A stretch of DNA of 64,000 nucleotides from positions 894,501-958,500 of the forward strand of contig NZ_JBBOXF010000001.1 in assembly GCF_038007465.1 (NCBI RefSeq). Reading direction: 5' to 3'. The first letter of the stretch is position 1, and every line of letters begins with the position of its first letter. The translations under genes and the position numbers were made by a program. Shown here in pieces: positions 52,964-60,970 of the stretch. The DNA is from Sporosarcina sp. FSL K6-1508 (GTDB lineage: Bacteria; Bacillota; Bacilli; Bacillales_A; Planococcaceae). A model generated the notes under the pieces. It was not told where the DNA came from. It saw only the letters and a list, made by a program, of their open reading frames with translations, and ran no database searches.

Positions 52964-53440
52964 ATGCAAGAAAAAAGACCAATGAGCCAATCCCGTACAA
53001 TCCAGACGAAACTGGTGTTGCCGCCGGATACAAACCACTTACAAACAATTTTCGGAGGGCAAGTCCTTGCATACATCGATGAGATTGCTGCTATCACGGC
53101 CATGAAACATTCGAAGACAGCAGTCGTTACAGCCTCAATTGATTCCGTCGATTTCTTGTCCTCCGCACGCGTTGGTGACGTATTGGAACTCGAAGCAATT
53201 GTCAGCTCAACAGGCCGTACATCGATGGAAGTATTTGTTTCTGTCCATTCAATGAATTTACTGACCGGCGTAACGAAACTGACGACTGAATCCTTCCTGA
53301 CGATGGTCGCCATGGATGAACACAACAAACCAATTGCTGTCCCGGGTATTTTCCCGGAAACAGAGGCGGAAAAAAGCTTGTATGAAACAGGCCCTGCACG
53401 GCGGGAGCATCGGAAGCTGCGGAGTGAGATGAAACATTAA
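52964..53440 (+). CDS. Acyl-CoA thioesterase, hotdog fold (YkhA/BFIT type)
   Basis: 158 aa from ATG 52964, with GGGAGAG upstream; the open frame extends upstream without homologous sequence. The hotdog motif is TNHLQTIFGGQVLAYIDEIAAITAMKHS (about residues 23-50), with the catalytic Asp in YIDE, then VDFLSSARVGDVLELEAIVSSTGRTSMEV. It hydrolyses acyl-CoA to free acid in the cytosol; chain-length preference is unknown. Confidence 0.88.
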   Translation: MQEKRPMSQSRTIQTKLVLPPDTNHLQTIFGGQVLAYIDEIAAITAMKHSKTAVVTASIDSVDFLSSARVGDVLELEAIVSSTGRTSMEVFVSVHSMNLLTGVTKLTTESFLTMVAMDEHNKPIAVPGIFPETEAEKSLYETGPARREHRKLRSEMKH

Positions 53441-53452
53441 TACGTAGTTTTG

Positions 53453-53485
53453 AAAAAGTCCGCCTACTGAGGTGGGCTTTTTATT
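53453..53485 (+). terminator. Rho-independent terminator
   Basis: AAAAAGTCCGCCT pairs with AGGTGGGCTTTTT around ACTG. Confidence 0.9.
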
Positions 53486-53546
53486 TTACCTCGATCATCT
53501 AAAAACAGTTAAAATAGTATAATCAAAATATTTTATATTTTCCTTG

Positions 53547-53575
53547 TTGACATTCTATTCAAAGGCATGTATTGT
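53547..53575 (+). promoter_or_regulatory. Promoter of the S-box operon
   Basis: TTGACA (53547-53552), a 17-bp spacer, and TATTGT (53570-53575), about 25 bp before the riboswitch. Confidence 0.7.
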
Positions 53576-53601
53576 ACTATCTAACAACTAAATACGTAAT
53601 T

Positions 53602-53771
53602 TTCTTATCCAGAGAGGTGGAGGGACTGGCCCTTTGATACCTCAGCAACAGACTTTTTTAAGTACTGTGCTAATTCCAGAAGCTTAAGTGTAATGCTTAT
53701 AGCTTGGAGATAAGAAGAGCAAATAGCGAATACGCCAAAACCTCTTCTTGAAATTTAGAAGGGGTTTTTTA
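53602..53771 (+). promoter_or_regulatory. SAM-I (S-box) riboswitch with terminator
   Basis: P1 pairs CTTATC (53604) with GATAAG (53709). The conserved core AGAGAGGTGGAGGGACTGGC, CCTTTGATACCTCAGCAAC and the later GTGCTAATTCC follow the S-box consensus. The terminator at 53737-53771 pairs AAACCTCTTCT with AGAAGGGGTTT before T6. High SAM should stop transcription of the cyclase and core-MetE genes. Confidence 0.96.
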
Positions 53772-53832
53772 TTTGTCTCTCTCTCTGGAAATGGTTGTTG
53801 CAAAATAAATCAATTGAGGGGGGGAGATTTAA

Positions 53833-54573
53833 ATTTCAACTGAATTAATTAATGCAATTACGTTTTTGAAAGAGAAAGAATGGATTGATTTGACGCATAC
53901 GTTTGGTCCTGATTCACCACATTTTTCAGCATTTGATACGGCGGAGTTTACGACATTATTTGACCACGACGATGGATTTTTCGCACAAAGTTTTAAATTT
54001 GCTGGTCAGTATGGTACTCATATTGATGCACCTATCCATTTCGTACGTGACACAAGATACTTGGATGAGTTGGGTTTGAAGGAATTGATATTACCGCTTG
54101 TGGTCATCGACAAATCGAAAGAGTCACATACAAATCATGACTTTACGTTAACTGTCGAAGATATTTTAACTTTTGAAGAACAGCATGGAGTAATAGAGAA
54201 AGAAACATTCGTCGCTTTACGAACGGATTGGAGCAAACGTTGGCCGGACCACGAGGCGTTTAACAATAAAGATGCCGAAGGAAATAACCGTATCCCTGGT
54301 TGGGGACTGGATGCTTTGAAGTTTTTATTTGAAGAAAGAAAAGTGAAAGCGATTGGTCATGAGACTTTCGATACGGATTCGGCCATCGACTTTCAAAAGA
54401 ATAACGCTCTTTTAGGCGAATACTATGTGCTCGAACAAGACGCTTATCAAATCGAATTATTAACGAATCTGGATAAAGTTCCAGCAACAGGCGCAGTCAT
54501 TTTTAATATTGTTCCGAAGCCGGAAAAAGCATCCGGATTCCCGGTAAGATCATTCGCCATATTACCCCACTAA
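53833..54573 (+). CDS. Cyclase family protein (kynurenine formamidase-like), possible AUU start
   Basis: 246 aa if started at ATT 53833. That codon directly follows an in-frame TAA and has GGGGAG six bases upstream. The peptide (ISTELINAITFLKEKEWIDLTHTFG) reads like a normal N-terminus; the alternative TTG at 53866 has no ribosome site. The metal motif is GQYGTHIDAPIHF. The family (PF04199) includes kynurenine formamidase and isatin hydrolase. The S-box suggests a link with methionine or sulfur metabolism. It probably forms an operon with the core-MetE gene 22 bp downstream. Confidence 0.8.
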   Translation: MSTELINAITFLKEKEWIDLTHTFGPDSPHFSAFDTAEFTTLFDHDDGFFAQSFKFAGQYGTHIDAPIHFVRDTRYLDELGLKELILPLVVIDKSKESHTNHDFTLTVEDILTFEEQHGVIEKETFVALRTDWSKRWPDHEAFNNKDAEGNNRIPGWGLDALKFLFEERKVKAIGHETFDTDSAIDFQKNNALLGEYYVLEQDAYQIELLTNLDKVPATGAVIFNIVPKPEKASGFPVRSFAILPH

Positions 54574-54595
54574 AAATAGAAAGAAGGAATTTACT

Positions 54596-55708
54596 ATGAC
54601 AAATCAATCGACGATACTAACAAAAGCACCATTCAGGGCGGATCACGTTGGAAGCCTATTGCGACCGGATAATTTACACAAAGTGCGAAAGGAATTCAAA
54701 GAAGGCATAGTCACTGCACAACAATTACGTGAAGTTGAAACAAAGGAAATCAAACGGATTGTCGATAAGCAACTTGAAGTTGGCCTGGAGCTTGTAACGG
54801 ACGGCGAATTCAGACGTACGTGGTGGCATTTAGACTTCTTGGAGCATCTGAATGGTATTGAAGGGTTTGTGCCGGAAAAAGGTTACACATTTGACGGTGT
54901 GGAAACGGAACGATATAACGTTCGGAATACAGGCAAAGTATCATTTAACCCTGATCATCCTTTCATCAAGGACTTTGTGGAGTTTAATGAAATCGTTGGC
55001 GGCCGTGCTGTTGCAAAACAAACGATTCCGAGCCCGAATCAACTCTTTAATAGCGGGATTCGTGATGAAACGATTTATCCGGACATTGAAGAATTTGCGA
55101 ACGATGTTATACAGGCATACAAAGACGCACTGAAAGCATTTTACGAAGCGGGCGTACGCTACTTGCAACTGGACGATGTTTACATTGCGGGTCTTTCAGC
55201 ACCGAATATCCCGTTTAACGATGGAGCCTATTCAAGAGAACAACTAATCGACTTGGCACTACGCGTCATTAATGGCGTTTTGGAAGATAAACCTGAAGAT
55301 CTTTTTGTAACAACACACCTATGTCGCGGAAACTACCAATCGACGTGGGCGTTTGAAGGAAGCTATGCACTGATTGCACCAACGTTGCTTGCAAAAGAAA
55401 AAGTGGATGGCTTCTTCCTAGAATATGACGACGAACGTTCAGGAGACTTTAAACCGTTGGATCATGTTCCAAATGGTGGAGCAAAAGTTGTACTTGGTGT
55501 TGTTACATCGAAAAATGGAGAAGTGGAAGACAAAGATGCTGTTATAGCGCGCATTCAAGAAGCGGCACAATACGTGCCACTTGAACAGCTGTGCTTGAGC
55601 CCACAATGCGGATTTGCTTCAACGCATCACGGTAATAAGCTGACAGAAGAACAGCAATGGGAGAAATTGAAATTCATTGTGGACGTGGCGAAGGAAGTTT
55701 GGGGTTAA
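54596..55708 (+). CDS. MetE C-terminal-domain methionine synthase (YxjG/YxjH-like)
   Basis: 370 aa, corresponding to only the catalytic barrel of cobalamin-independent methionine synthase. N-terminal FRADHVGSLLRPDNLHKVRKEF is typical. Candidate zinc ligands lie in THLCRGNYQS (His/Cys), EYDDERSG (Glu) and LSPQCGFAS (Cys). B. subtilis yxjG/yxjH encode the same short form and are S-box controlled. It probably methylates homocysteine using a donor other than methyl-THF-triglutamate; the donor is not known from sequence. Confidence 0.9.
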   Translation: MTNQSTILTKAPFRADHVGSLLRPDNLHKVRKEFKEGIVTAQQLREVETKEIKRIVDKQLEVGLELVTDGEFRRTWWHLDFLEHLNGIEGFVPEKGYTFDGVETERYNVRNTGKVSFNPDHPFIKDFVEFNEIVGGRAVAKQTIPSPNQLFNSGIRDETIYPDIEEFANDVIQAYKDALKAFYEAGVRYLQLDDVYIAGLSAPNIPFNDGAYSREQLIDLALRVINGVLEDKPEDLFVTTHLCRGNYQSTWAFEGSYALIAPTLLAKEKVDGFFLEYDDERSGDFKPLDHVPNGGAKVVLGVVTSKNGEVEDKDAVIARIQEAAQYVPLEQLCLSPQCGFASTHHGNKLTEEQQWEKLKFIVDVAKEVWG

Positions 55709-55714
55709 ACTGAT

Positions 55715-55754
55715 AAACCGGAACAAGGCTCATATGCTTTGTTCCGGTTTATTT
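55715..55754 (+). terminator. Rho-independent terminator
   Basis: AAACCGGAACAAAGC-type stem: AAACCGGAACAA pairs with TTGTTCCGGTTT. A/T-rich flanks allow action for both convergent genes. Confidence 0.92.
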
Positions 55755-55755
55755 C

Positions 55756-56235
55756 TTATTTCACCGAAAACGGCACGGCAACGGATAGTTCGTGCATTTG
55801 CTCGTCTGTTGAAATAAATGATTTCACAAGACGGTATTCACCTGGAATCAGTGTCACGCCGAGCGCATCGACCGAAAAAGTCTGGCGTGCTTCACTGCCG
55901 GCTGACAACACATTTCCATAGTCTTTGAAGGAAGGATTCTTTAAGAATACGGCATCTGAATACGTAATAATATGCCACTGGCCATCTTTATTTACTTCTA
56001 TATGATAAAAATCGCCCAACTGGTAATCGGATGAACTGTAATTTTGCACAAGCGTTTTAATGATGGGAGGCGAACCGATGAATGAGTCTTCGTCCAATAC
56101 TAGTGATAAACCTTCTTCTGATGAAAACATTTCCTGGTCGGGCACGGGATCGGGAAGTGTAGAAACGGCAGGTTCATTCCCGCAGGCGGATAGGAATAGT
56201 AGAAGAACAATGGCAATTGACAGCATTTTTTTCAT
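55756..56235 (-). CDS. Lipoprotein with Ig-like fold
   Basis: 159 aa from ATG 56235, with GAGGTG nine bases upstream. A lipoprotein signal (KKMLSIAIVLLLFLSAC) ends at Cys18. The mature part is an all-beta domain (EGLSLVLDEDSFIGSPPIIKTLVQNYSS...LIPGEYRLVKSF), resembling the bacterial Ig-like domain of small Bacillus lipoproteins. It would be anchored to the outer face of the membrane. Function is unknown. Monocistronic. Confidence 0.72.
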   Translation of the reverse strand: MKKMLSIAIVLLLFLSACGNEPAVSTLPDPVPDQEMFSSEEGLSLVLDEDSFIGSPPIIKTLVQNYSSSDYQLGDFYHIEVNKDGQWHIITYSDAVFLKNPSFKDYGNVLSAGSEARQTFSVDALGVTLIPGEYRLVKSFISTDEQMHELSVAVPFSVK

Positions 56236-56306
56236 GATGGACACACCTCATCTTCTAGCATATACCTTTAAGGGTGGATAAACCTTGATTGAAATCAATA
56301 AATAGC

Positions 56307-56363
56307 TGTGGACAAGTACCTATGCGAGAAAAAATTACTTAATTGTTATCCACATGTGGGTAA
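56307..56363. promoter_or_regulatory. Cluster of DnaA-box-like 9-mers
   Basis: TGTGGACAA at 56307-56315 (reverse of TTGTCCACA), TTATCCACA at 56346-56354 (perfect consensus) and TGTGGGTAA at 56355-56363 (reverse of TTACCCACA). The last two form a back-to-back inverted pair. They lie in the promoter region of the coiled-coil gene at 56428 and no replication gene is near. DnaA-dependent regulation is inferred. Confidence 0.5.
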
Positions 56364-56427
56364 AATATTATGTGTAAATGAAACTTCATCCACTTATTTT
56401 CGTATAACAGAGAAAGGGGTGGAGTCA

Positions 56428-57378
56428 ATGAGGCAGGATATACACGAACGGCAAATGGAATTGACGATGATACGAACTGAACGCAACCGGGTGAAGAGAC
56501 GTCTTGAGGATGCAGAGGTGAAACTTAAAGACGCGATTGTACAACGTGATGACTTGCATAAAAAACTGACAAAAGAACAACAGGATGTAGTGAAGCTTGG
56601 CAAGTTTTCTTTTATGAATAAAATAAGTGAGTGGACAGGCAAATGGGATGAAAAAATGGAGAAGGAGATTTCAGAAGCAGCGGATGCGGAGCTCCATTAC
56701 AATGAAGCAGAAAAAATGGTGAAGGACTTGGAAGCGGAAGCGGTCCGACTGCGCGATAAGATGAAAAATCCGGACTTTACCTATATCGATGAAGAGTGGG
56801 CGGACTTTCTGAAGGAGAAAGAGACGTGGATTCGATACAATGACACAATTGCAAATGGTACGCTACAAAAAATAGCGGATGACAGGGTAAGACTGCGTTC
56901 AATGCTGCGTGAAATTGACGAAGCCCGCGATGCCGGCAACAAAGCAAATCGGGCACTCGATGCGGCGCTCGATAAGCTTGGATCGGCAGAAGGAATGTCG
57001 ATGTGGGACACGTTTCTTGGCGGTGGATTGCTGGTGTCCGCCCTGAAATACTCTGAGATTAATAGCTCCGATGATCTTGTTCACCGCGCGCAGCGTGCCC
57101 TTCGTCATTTCGAGACGGAATTGATGGATGTCCAGAATGCCGCAACTGAATCATTTACAGTAAACAAAAATGATATCTTTACATTTACCGACCTGTTTTT
57201 CGATAATATTTTTTCGGACTGGATGGTTCATTCCCGCATTACGGACGCGAAAAGTAAGCTGAACGATGTGCTTCAAGATGTACGTAAGGTTCAGGACCGA
57301 CTTGCGAGAAAGCGAGAAGAATTGCTACATGAACTGGAACGATTGGATGTGCAGGAGAAAGAAATTATTGAAGCGTGA
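56428..57378 (+). CDS. Coiled-coil protein of unknown function
   Basis: 316 aa from ATG 56428, with GGGGTGGAG upstream. Residues 1-75 and 275-316 are strong coiled coils rich in Glu, Lys, Arg (RTERNRVKRRLEDAEVKLKD; VRKVQDRLARKREELLHELE). The middle has a short glycine-containing hydrophobic patch (MWDTFLGGGLLVSAL) between helical parts. No signal peptide or known motif is seen; the plan resembles PspA-like or other scaffold-type helical proteins only in general. A DnaA-box cluster precedes it. Confidence 0.65.
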   Translation: MRQDIHERQMELTMIRTERNRVKRRLEDAEVKLKDAIVQRDDLHKKLTKEQQDVVKLGKFSFMNKISEWTGKWDEKMEKEISEAADAELHYNEAEKMVKDLEAEAVRLRDKMKNPDFTYIDEEWADFLKEKETWIRYNDTIANGTLQKIADDRVRLRSMLREIDEARDAGNKANRALDAALDKLGSAEGMSMWDTFLGGGLLVSALKYSEINSSDDLVHRAQRALRHFETELMDVQNAATESFTVNKNDIFTFTDLFFDNIFSDWMVHSRITDAKSKLNDVLQDVRKVQDRLARKREELLHELERLDVQEKEIIEA

Positions 57379-57434
57379 TAGAATGGCTGGAAAATCGGTA
57401 AACTGGAAGGGCAATTGTAAACTATAGATACAAA

Positions 57435-57471
57435 TAAAAAACCTCATTATGCATCTTGCTGCATAATGAGG
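57435..57471 (-). terminator. Rho-independent terminator of the VOC gene
   Basis: Perfect 12-bp stem CCTCATTATGCA / TGCATAATGAGG. On the minus strand it is followed by TTTTTTATTTG. Confidence 0.92.
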
Positions 57472-57497
57472 AGAAATCTAAATGCCATTTATAAATT

Positions 57498-57866
57498 TCA
57501 TTCAAACGCTAAAAACTCAATCCGGTTGCCAAAAGGGTCATGTGTAAAAAAACGAGAACGGCCTTCGATTGGAGGCTCTTCACTAATCATATAATCAGCT
57601 TCTTCCAATTGTATTTTCAACTGCTCAAGTGCATTCACTGTAAAACCGGGGTGTGCTTTTTTTGCTGGCATGAAATCTTGCTGAATACCGATGTGAACTT
57701 CGTGTAAACCACACTGAAACCAACATCCGCCGCGTCTCTTCAAGTTTTCTGGTTTTGAAATCTCCTCCATACCCAGCAAATCCCCGTAAAACGTCCGTGC
57801 CGCATCTTCGGAACCAGAAGGCGCGGCGATTTGGATATGATCAATGCCTGTTAAAAATTTGCTCAT
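57498..57866 (-). CDS. VOC-family (glyoxalase-like) protein
   Basis: 122 aa. Start GIDHIQIAAPSGSEDAARTFYGDLLGMEEISKPE and end PIEGRSRFFTHDPFGNRIEFLAFE are classic. Metal-ligand candidates are His7 region, HEVHIGIQ and the terminal Glu. It resembles uncharacterised Bacillus VOC proteins rather than glyoxalase I. ATG with GGAGTG upstream. Monocistronic. Confidence 0.82.
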   Translation of the reverse strand: MSKFLTGIDHIQIAAPSGSEDAARTFYGDLLGMEEISKPENLKRRGGCWFQCGLHEVHIGIQQDFMPAKKAHPGFTVNALEQLKIQLEEADYMISEEPPIEGRSRFFTHDPFGNRIEFLAFE

Positions 57867-58037
57867 TATCCAACACTCCTCTAAACTTTATATCTTCAGT
57901 ATAATCCATATTAACCTGAAGCACTAATCTCCTTTTCCAACGCCATTACATAAGGAAATCTTATTGTTTTTATTAAAGGCTATTGAATTACACAATTACC
58001 TAAAGAACCCTATTCTATAATTGAAGGAAGTGTAAGA

Positions 58038-58772
58038 ATGGATTACATACTTATATTTTTCATTGGTATGGCGGCGATGACACTTGGAACTCTTGCTGGC
58101 GGGGGTGGCCTGATTACAGTGCCGGCTTTGCTGCTGATGGGCATTCCAATTCACTCTGTCCTTGGAGCTGGGAAGATTTCAACAACAGTCAGTTCATTTT
58201 CGACCTTTATAACAGTACTACTAAAAAAGCAGGTTACATTCAAAGAGTCATTTTGGATCATACCGATATCACTTTTGGGAGGATTTACGGGTGGTTTTAT
58301 CGCCACGCGTTTGACGGAAAGTACAATGTACACTATCGCGGTCATCCTTCTTATCTTTGCTTTTCTAACCTCATTCCTTTCCAAAGCAGACTTCTCAGGG
58401 GAAGAAAGCTTAAGGCCGACGAAAGTGGCCGTCCCTGGTTTACTCGGCATCGGTATGTACGATGGGATGTTTGGACCGGGACAAGGAACTTTACTTCTGT
58501 ACTTGTTCGGTCATTTACGAATTGCGTACATTCGGGCAATTGGCTTCGGCCGTCTTGCAACGTTCTCGAGTGGATTTGGCGCGGCCATCAGCTACATCGC
58601 TATGGGTAAGATTATTTGGCCAATTGCTTTTGTGCTCATGGCCGGTTCTTTATCGGGTGCTCAAATCGGTGTGCGGCTTGCTGAAAGGCTGAATCCGCAT
58701 CACGTTAAAATAATATTGCGGATTGTCACGATAGCATTGATTATCCAACTTATCATCAATAGTTTTCTTTGA
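58038..58772 (+). CDS. TauE/SafE family membrane transporter
   Basis: 244 aa, about eight hydrophobic helices. The first half holds AAMTLGTLAGGGGLITVPALLLMGIP and the second GMYDGMFGPGQGTLLLYLF, the duplicated TauE/SafE motif. It is a probable exporter of sulfite or organic sulfur anions; not closely similar to the copy at 12175, so they are unlikely to be recent duplicates. GAAGGAAG precedes the ATG. Confidence 0.85.
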   Translation: MDYILIFFIGMAAMTLGTLAGGGGLITVPALLLMGIPIHSVLGAGKISTTVSSFSTFITVLLKKQVTFKESFWIIPISLLGGFTGGFIATRLTESTMYTIAVILLIFAFLTSFLSKADFSGEESLRPTKVAVPGLLGIGMYDGMFGPGQGTLLLYLFGHLRIAYIRAIGFGRLATFSSGFGAAISYIAMGKIIWPIAFVLMAGSLSGAQIGVRLAERLNPHHVKIILRIVTIALIIQLIINSFL

Positions 58773-58775
58773 ATA

Positions 58776-58811
58776 AAACACCTCATCCCCTGAAAGGAAG
58801 AGGTGTTTTTG
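58776..58811 (+). terminator. Rho-independent terminator
   Basis: AAAACACCTC pairs with GAGGTGTTTT around a 15-nt loop, then T-rich sequence. Confidence 0.88.
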
Positions 58812-58856
58812 AATGAAAAAAGTATTCCAACAAATCCCTTTACAACCCAATTGCAT

Positions 58857-58884
58857 ATAGTGTACTATATAACTAACACACTGA
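58857..58884. promoter_or_regulatory. Possible GntR/YtrA-type operator
   Basis: ATAGTGTACTAT (58857-58868) is an interrupted palindrome, and AGTGT (58859) also faces ACACACT (58876-58882). YtrA-type regulators commonly bind such AGTGT...ACACT repeats. It lies just upstream of the ribosome site of the operon encoding the GntR protein. Confidence 0.35.
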
Positions 58885-58903
58885 TACAAAAGGAGGTACG
58901 CTG

Positions 58904-59686
58904 ATGAAGCAGTGGAATGGGTTGATGAAAAAAGAGTGGGTGACGATGAAGTGGCCGTTACTTGGTAGCGCGTTTCTTGGGATTATCATACTGTCACTTT
59001 TTCCACTAATGATATCTAAGTTTTTGGGAGTAGAAGTACATGTTTTTGAGATTGCACTTGTTATTTGTTTTATATGGGCAGGGGCAAGTGTGTTAGCACC
59101 GGTTAGTGCGCTGTTTATAATGTTGGAGAGGGAAATGAAGCGGCCGGATGTATGGCTTCATTCAACAGCTACCATTTTTAAACTGGTTGGATCGAAGGTT
59201 TTTTTTGCATCTCTTATTGGGATAGCTGGATTGCTGATTCCCACTATAGTTCTTGCAGTACAATACGCATTATTTAATTCGACAATGGCTGTATTCGATG
59301 ACCTATTTTTCTTTGGAAGTATTTTCATCGTACTAATTTTTGCAGTTTCGATAATCTTCATGAGTATCGGGTTCTTCTTCTGGGTCATCGATCGATTGAT
59401 GAAGCCATATTTAAAGGGATTTTCAATTGTTGTTACGATTATTTTGTTTTTCGTTTCATCTCGGTTATATACCCTGCTCGCCCTCTCTGAGTTTTACAAG
59501 AAACTGACTTTAATTGGACCGATTGACTTAATGAAAATTAAAAATCCGAAGATTAATGTGGAATTTATGTATTTTGAACAAACTCAAACTTTTTTTTACA
59601 CGGGTGAAATACTACTTGATGCTTTCTTCACAGTTGCTATGTTCATCGTTGCAGCCGTCCTTTTTGAAAAGAAAGTGAGGTTATAA
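58904..59686 (+). CDS. Membrane protein, probable ABC transporter permease subunit
   Basis: 260 aa with six hydrophobic segments (WPLLGSAFLGIIILSLFPLMI; FEIALVICFIWAGASVL; FIVLIFAVSIIFMSIGFFFWV; FSIVVTIILFFVSSRL). It has no soluble domain and no clear signature. The adjacent GntR and ATPase genes, as in ytr-type loci, suggest it is the membrane partner of that ATPase. AGGAGG precedes the ATG. First gene of the cluster, two bases before the GntR gene. Confidence 0.65.
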   Translation: MKQWNGLMKKEWVTMKWPLLGSAFLGIIILSLFPLMISKFLGVEVHVFEIALVICFIWAGASVLAPVSALFIMLEREMKRPDVWLHSTATIFKLVGSKVFFASLIGIAGLLIPTIVLAVQYALFNSTMAVFDDLFFFGSIFIVLIFAVSIIFMSIGFFFWVIDRLMKPYLKGFSIVVTIILFFVSSRLYTLLALSEFYKKLTLIGPIDLMKIKNPKINVEFMYFEQTQTFFYTGEILLDAFFTVAMFIVAAVLFEKKVRL

Positions 59687-59688
59687 CG

Positions 59689-60057
59689 ATGGGCATTGAT
59701 TTTCTTCCAGACAAACCGATTTACCAGCAGCTCATCGACCGGATTACGGGAGATATCATTCGAGGAACAGTGAAGTCAGGGGAGAAATTGCCGTCTGTTC
59801 GTGAGTATGCTGTTGAAGCCGGTGTAAATGCTAATACGATGCAGCGCGTCTATAAGGAGCTGGAGCAGATGGAAATCACTGAAACGAAGAGGGGGCAGGG
59901 ATCTTTCGTCACGGAAAATGAGGAGAAGATTTTCATGCTCCGCAATGAAATGAAGGAACAGCTTGTCACATCATTCCTTCAAAGTGTGGAAGCACTTGGT
60001 TTTACGACGTCTGAAATGATACAACACCTACAGGAACGGGGTGAAAAAGATGATTGA
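59689..60057 (+). CDS. GntR family regulator, YtrA subfamily
   Basis: 122 aa. The N-terminal winged helix is typical: DKPIYQQLIDRITGDIIRGTVKSGEKLPSVREYAVEAGVNANTMQRVYKELEQ (residues 7-60), followed by a short helical C-terminus of about 45 residues, the YtrA hallmark. It probably represses its own operon and releases it under cell-envelope or antibiotic stress. Overlaps the ATPase gene by 8 bp. Confidence 0.9.
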   Translation: MGIDFLPDKPIYQQLIDRITGDIIRGTVKSGEKLPSVREYAVEAGVNANTMQRVYKELEQMEITETKRGQGSFVTENEEKIFMLRNEMKEQLVTSFLQSVEALGFTTSEMIQHLQERGEKDD

Positions 60058-60742
60058 GCTGAAAAATATAGTTAAAAAATACGGCGGGCGGAAAGCACTT
60101 GAAGGTCTTTCACTTTCTTTGCCGCAAGGGAAAATAATTGGTCTTGTCGGGGAGAATGGGAGCGGGAAAACAACACTGCTAAAATTGATTTCAGGATTAG
60201 TGACGCCTGATTCTGGAATCGCCACGTTTAACGGAAGTCGTATTACGCGCAGAGTGGCGACAAATATTGCTTATATGCCGGATGCGGACTTGTTCTATCC
60301 TTATCTCACAGTGGATCAACTCATCGAATTTTACGACTCACAGTTCAATGATTTTAATCCGGTGAAGGCGAGAGAAATTGCACAGTTTCTCAACCTGTCA
60401 CCTGATTCAAAAATAAAACATTTATCCAAAGGGAATCGGGGCCGTGTCAAAATTGCGGTGACACTCGGGCGCGAAGCGGATTACTATTTGCTGGATGAAC
60501 CGTTCTCGGGCCTCGATCCGATGGTCCGGGATGATATCGCGAAAGGCCTGATTCGTTTCACTGATCCGGATCGCCAAACAGTCCTTTTGTCGACACATGA
60601 AATAAAAGAAGTGGAACCATTGCTCGATGAAATCGTAGTACTAAGAGGGGGACGTATAATCGCGCATGAAGCGGTTGACGAAATCCGGGATACGTATGGA
60701 AAAGATGCCGCTTCATGGATGGTGTCACTGTTTAAAAGATAG
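60050..60742 (+). CDS. ABC transporter ATP-binding protein
   Basis: 230 aa from ATG 60050, with GGGGTG upstream. Walker A GENGSGKTT (about 35-43) and Walker B YLLDEPFSGLD are intact. The signature is HLSKGNRGRVKIAV, i.e. LSKGN instead of LSGGQ, as in some YtrB/BcrA-type ATPases. The H-loop is LSTHE. It powers the membrane protein encoded at 58904. Followed by repeat B. Confidence 0.9.
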   Translation: MIELKNIVKKYGGRKALEGLSLSLPQGKIIGLVGENGSGKTTLLKLISGLVTPDSGIATFNGSRITRRVATNIAYMPDADLFYPYLTVDQLIEFYDSQFNDFNPVKAREIAQFLNLSPDSKIKHLSKGNRGRVKIAVTLGREADYYLLDEPFSGLDPMVRDDIAKGLIRFTDPDRQTVLLSTHEIKEVEPLLDEIVVLRGGRIIAHEAVDEIRDTYGKDAASWMVSLFKR

Positions 60743-60765
60743 GTATATTTTTTCAATATGGAACA

Positions 60766-60953
60766 GTGTCTAGCTCCAGGCGCCAGACGCTCGGGTCATA
60801 AGTCAGCCCGGCTACCGCAGCAAAGAAAACGCTGCTTCGCGGGTCTGTCTTATGCCTGTCGCGGGCCTACAGGATGTAGGTCATACAGCTATTGCCACAG
60901 GAAGTGGCGTTCTTAAGCTGCGTTCATTTGTGACGGCGCCTTGCGCATTTCAT
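60766..60953. repeat. Palindromic repeat family B, longest copy
   Basis: 188 bp from GTGTCTAGCTCCAGGCGCC to GGCGCCTTGCGCATTTC. Inner pairs CATAAG/CTTATG and GCAGC/GCTGC are preserved. About 70 additional bases on the right carry two more hairpins (CCTACA/TGTAGG; GCCAC/GTGGC). It splits the ABC cluster between two ATPase genes. Confidence 0.85.
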
Positions 60954-60970
60954 TAGGGAGGGAAATTGAT

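Noticed and set aside
56307..56363. Chromosomal replication origin
   Set aside because: Only three DnaA-like boxes are present, there is no A/T-rich unwinding region with repeats, and no dnaA, dnaN, rnpA or rpmH nearby.
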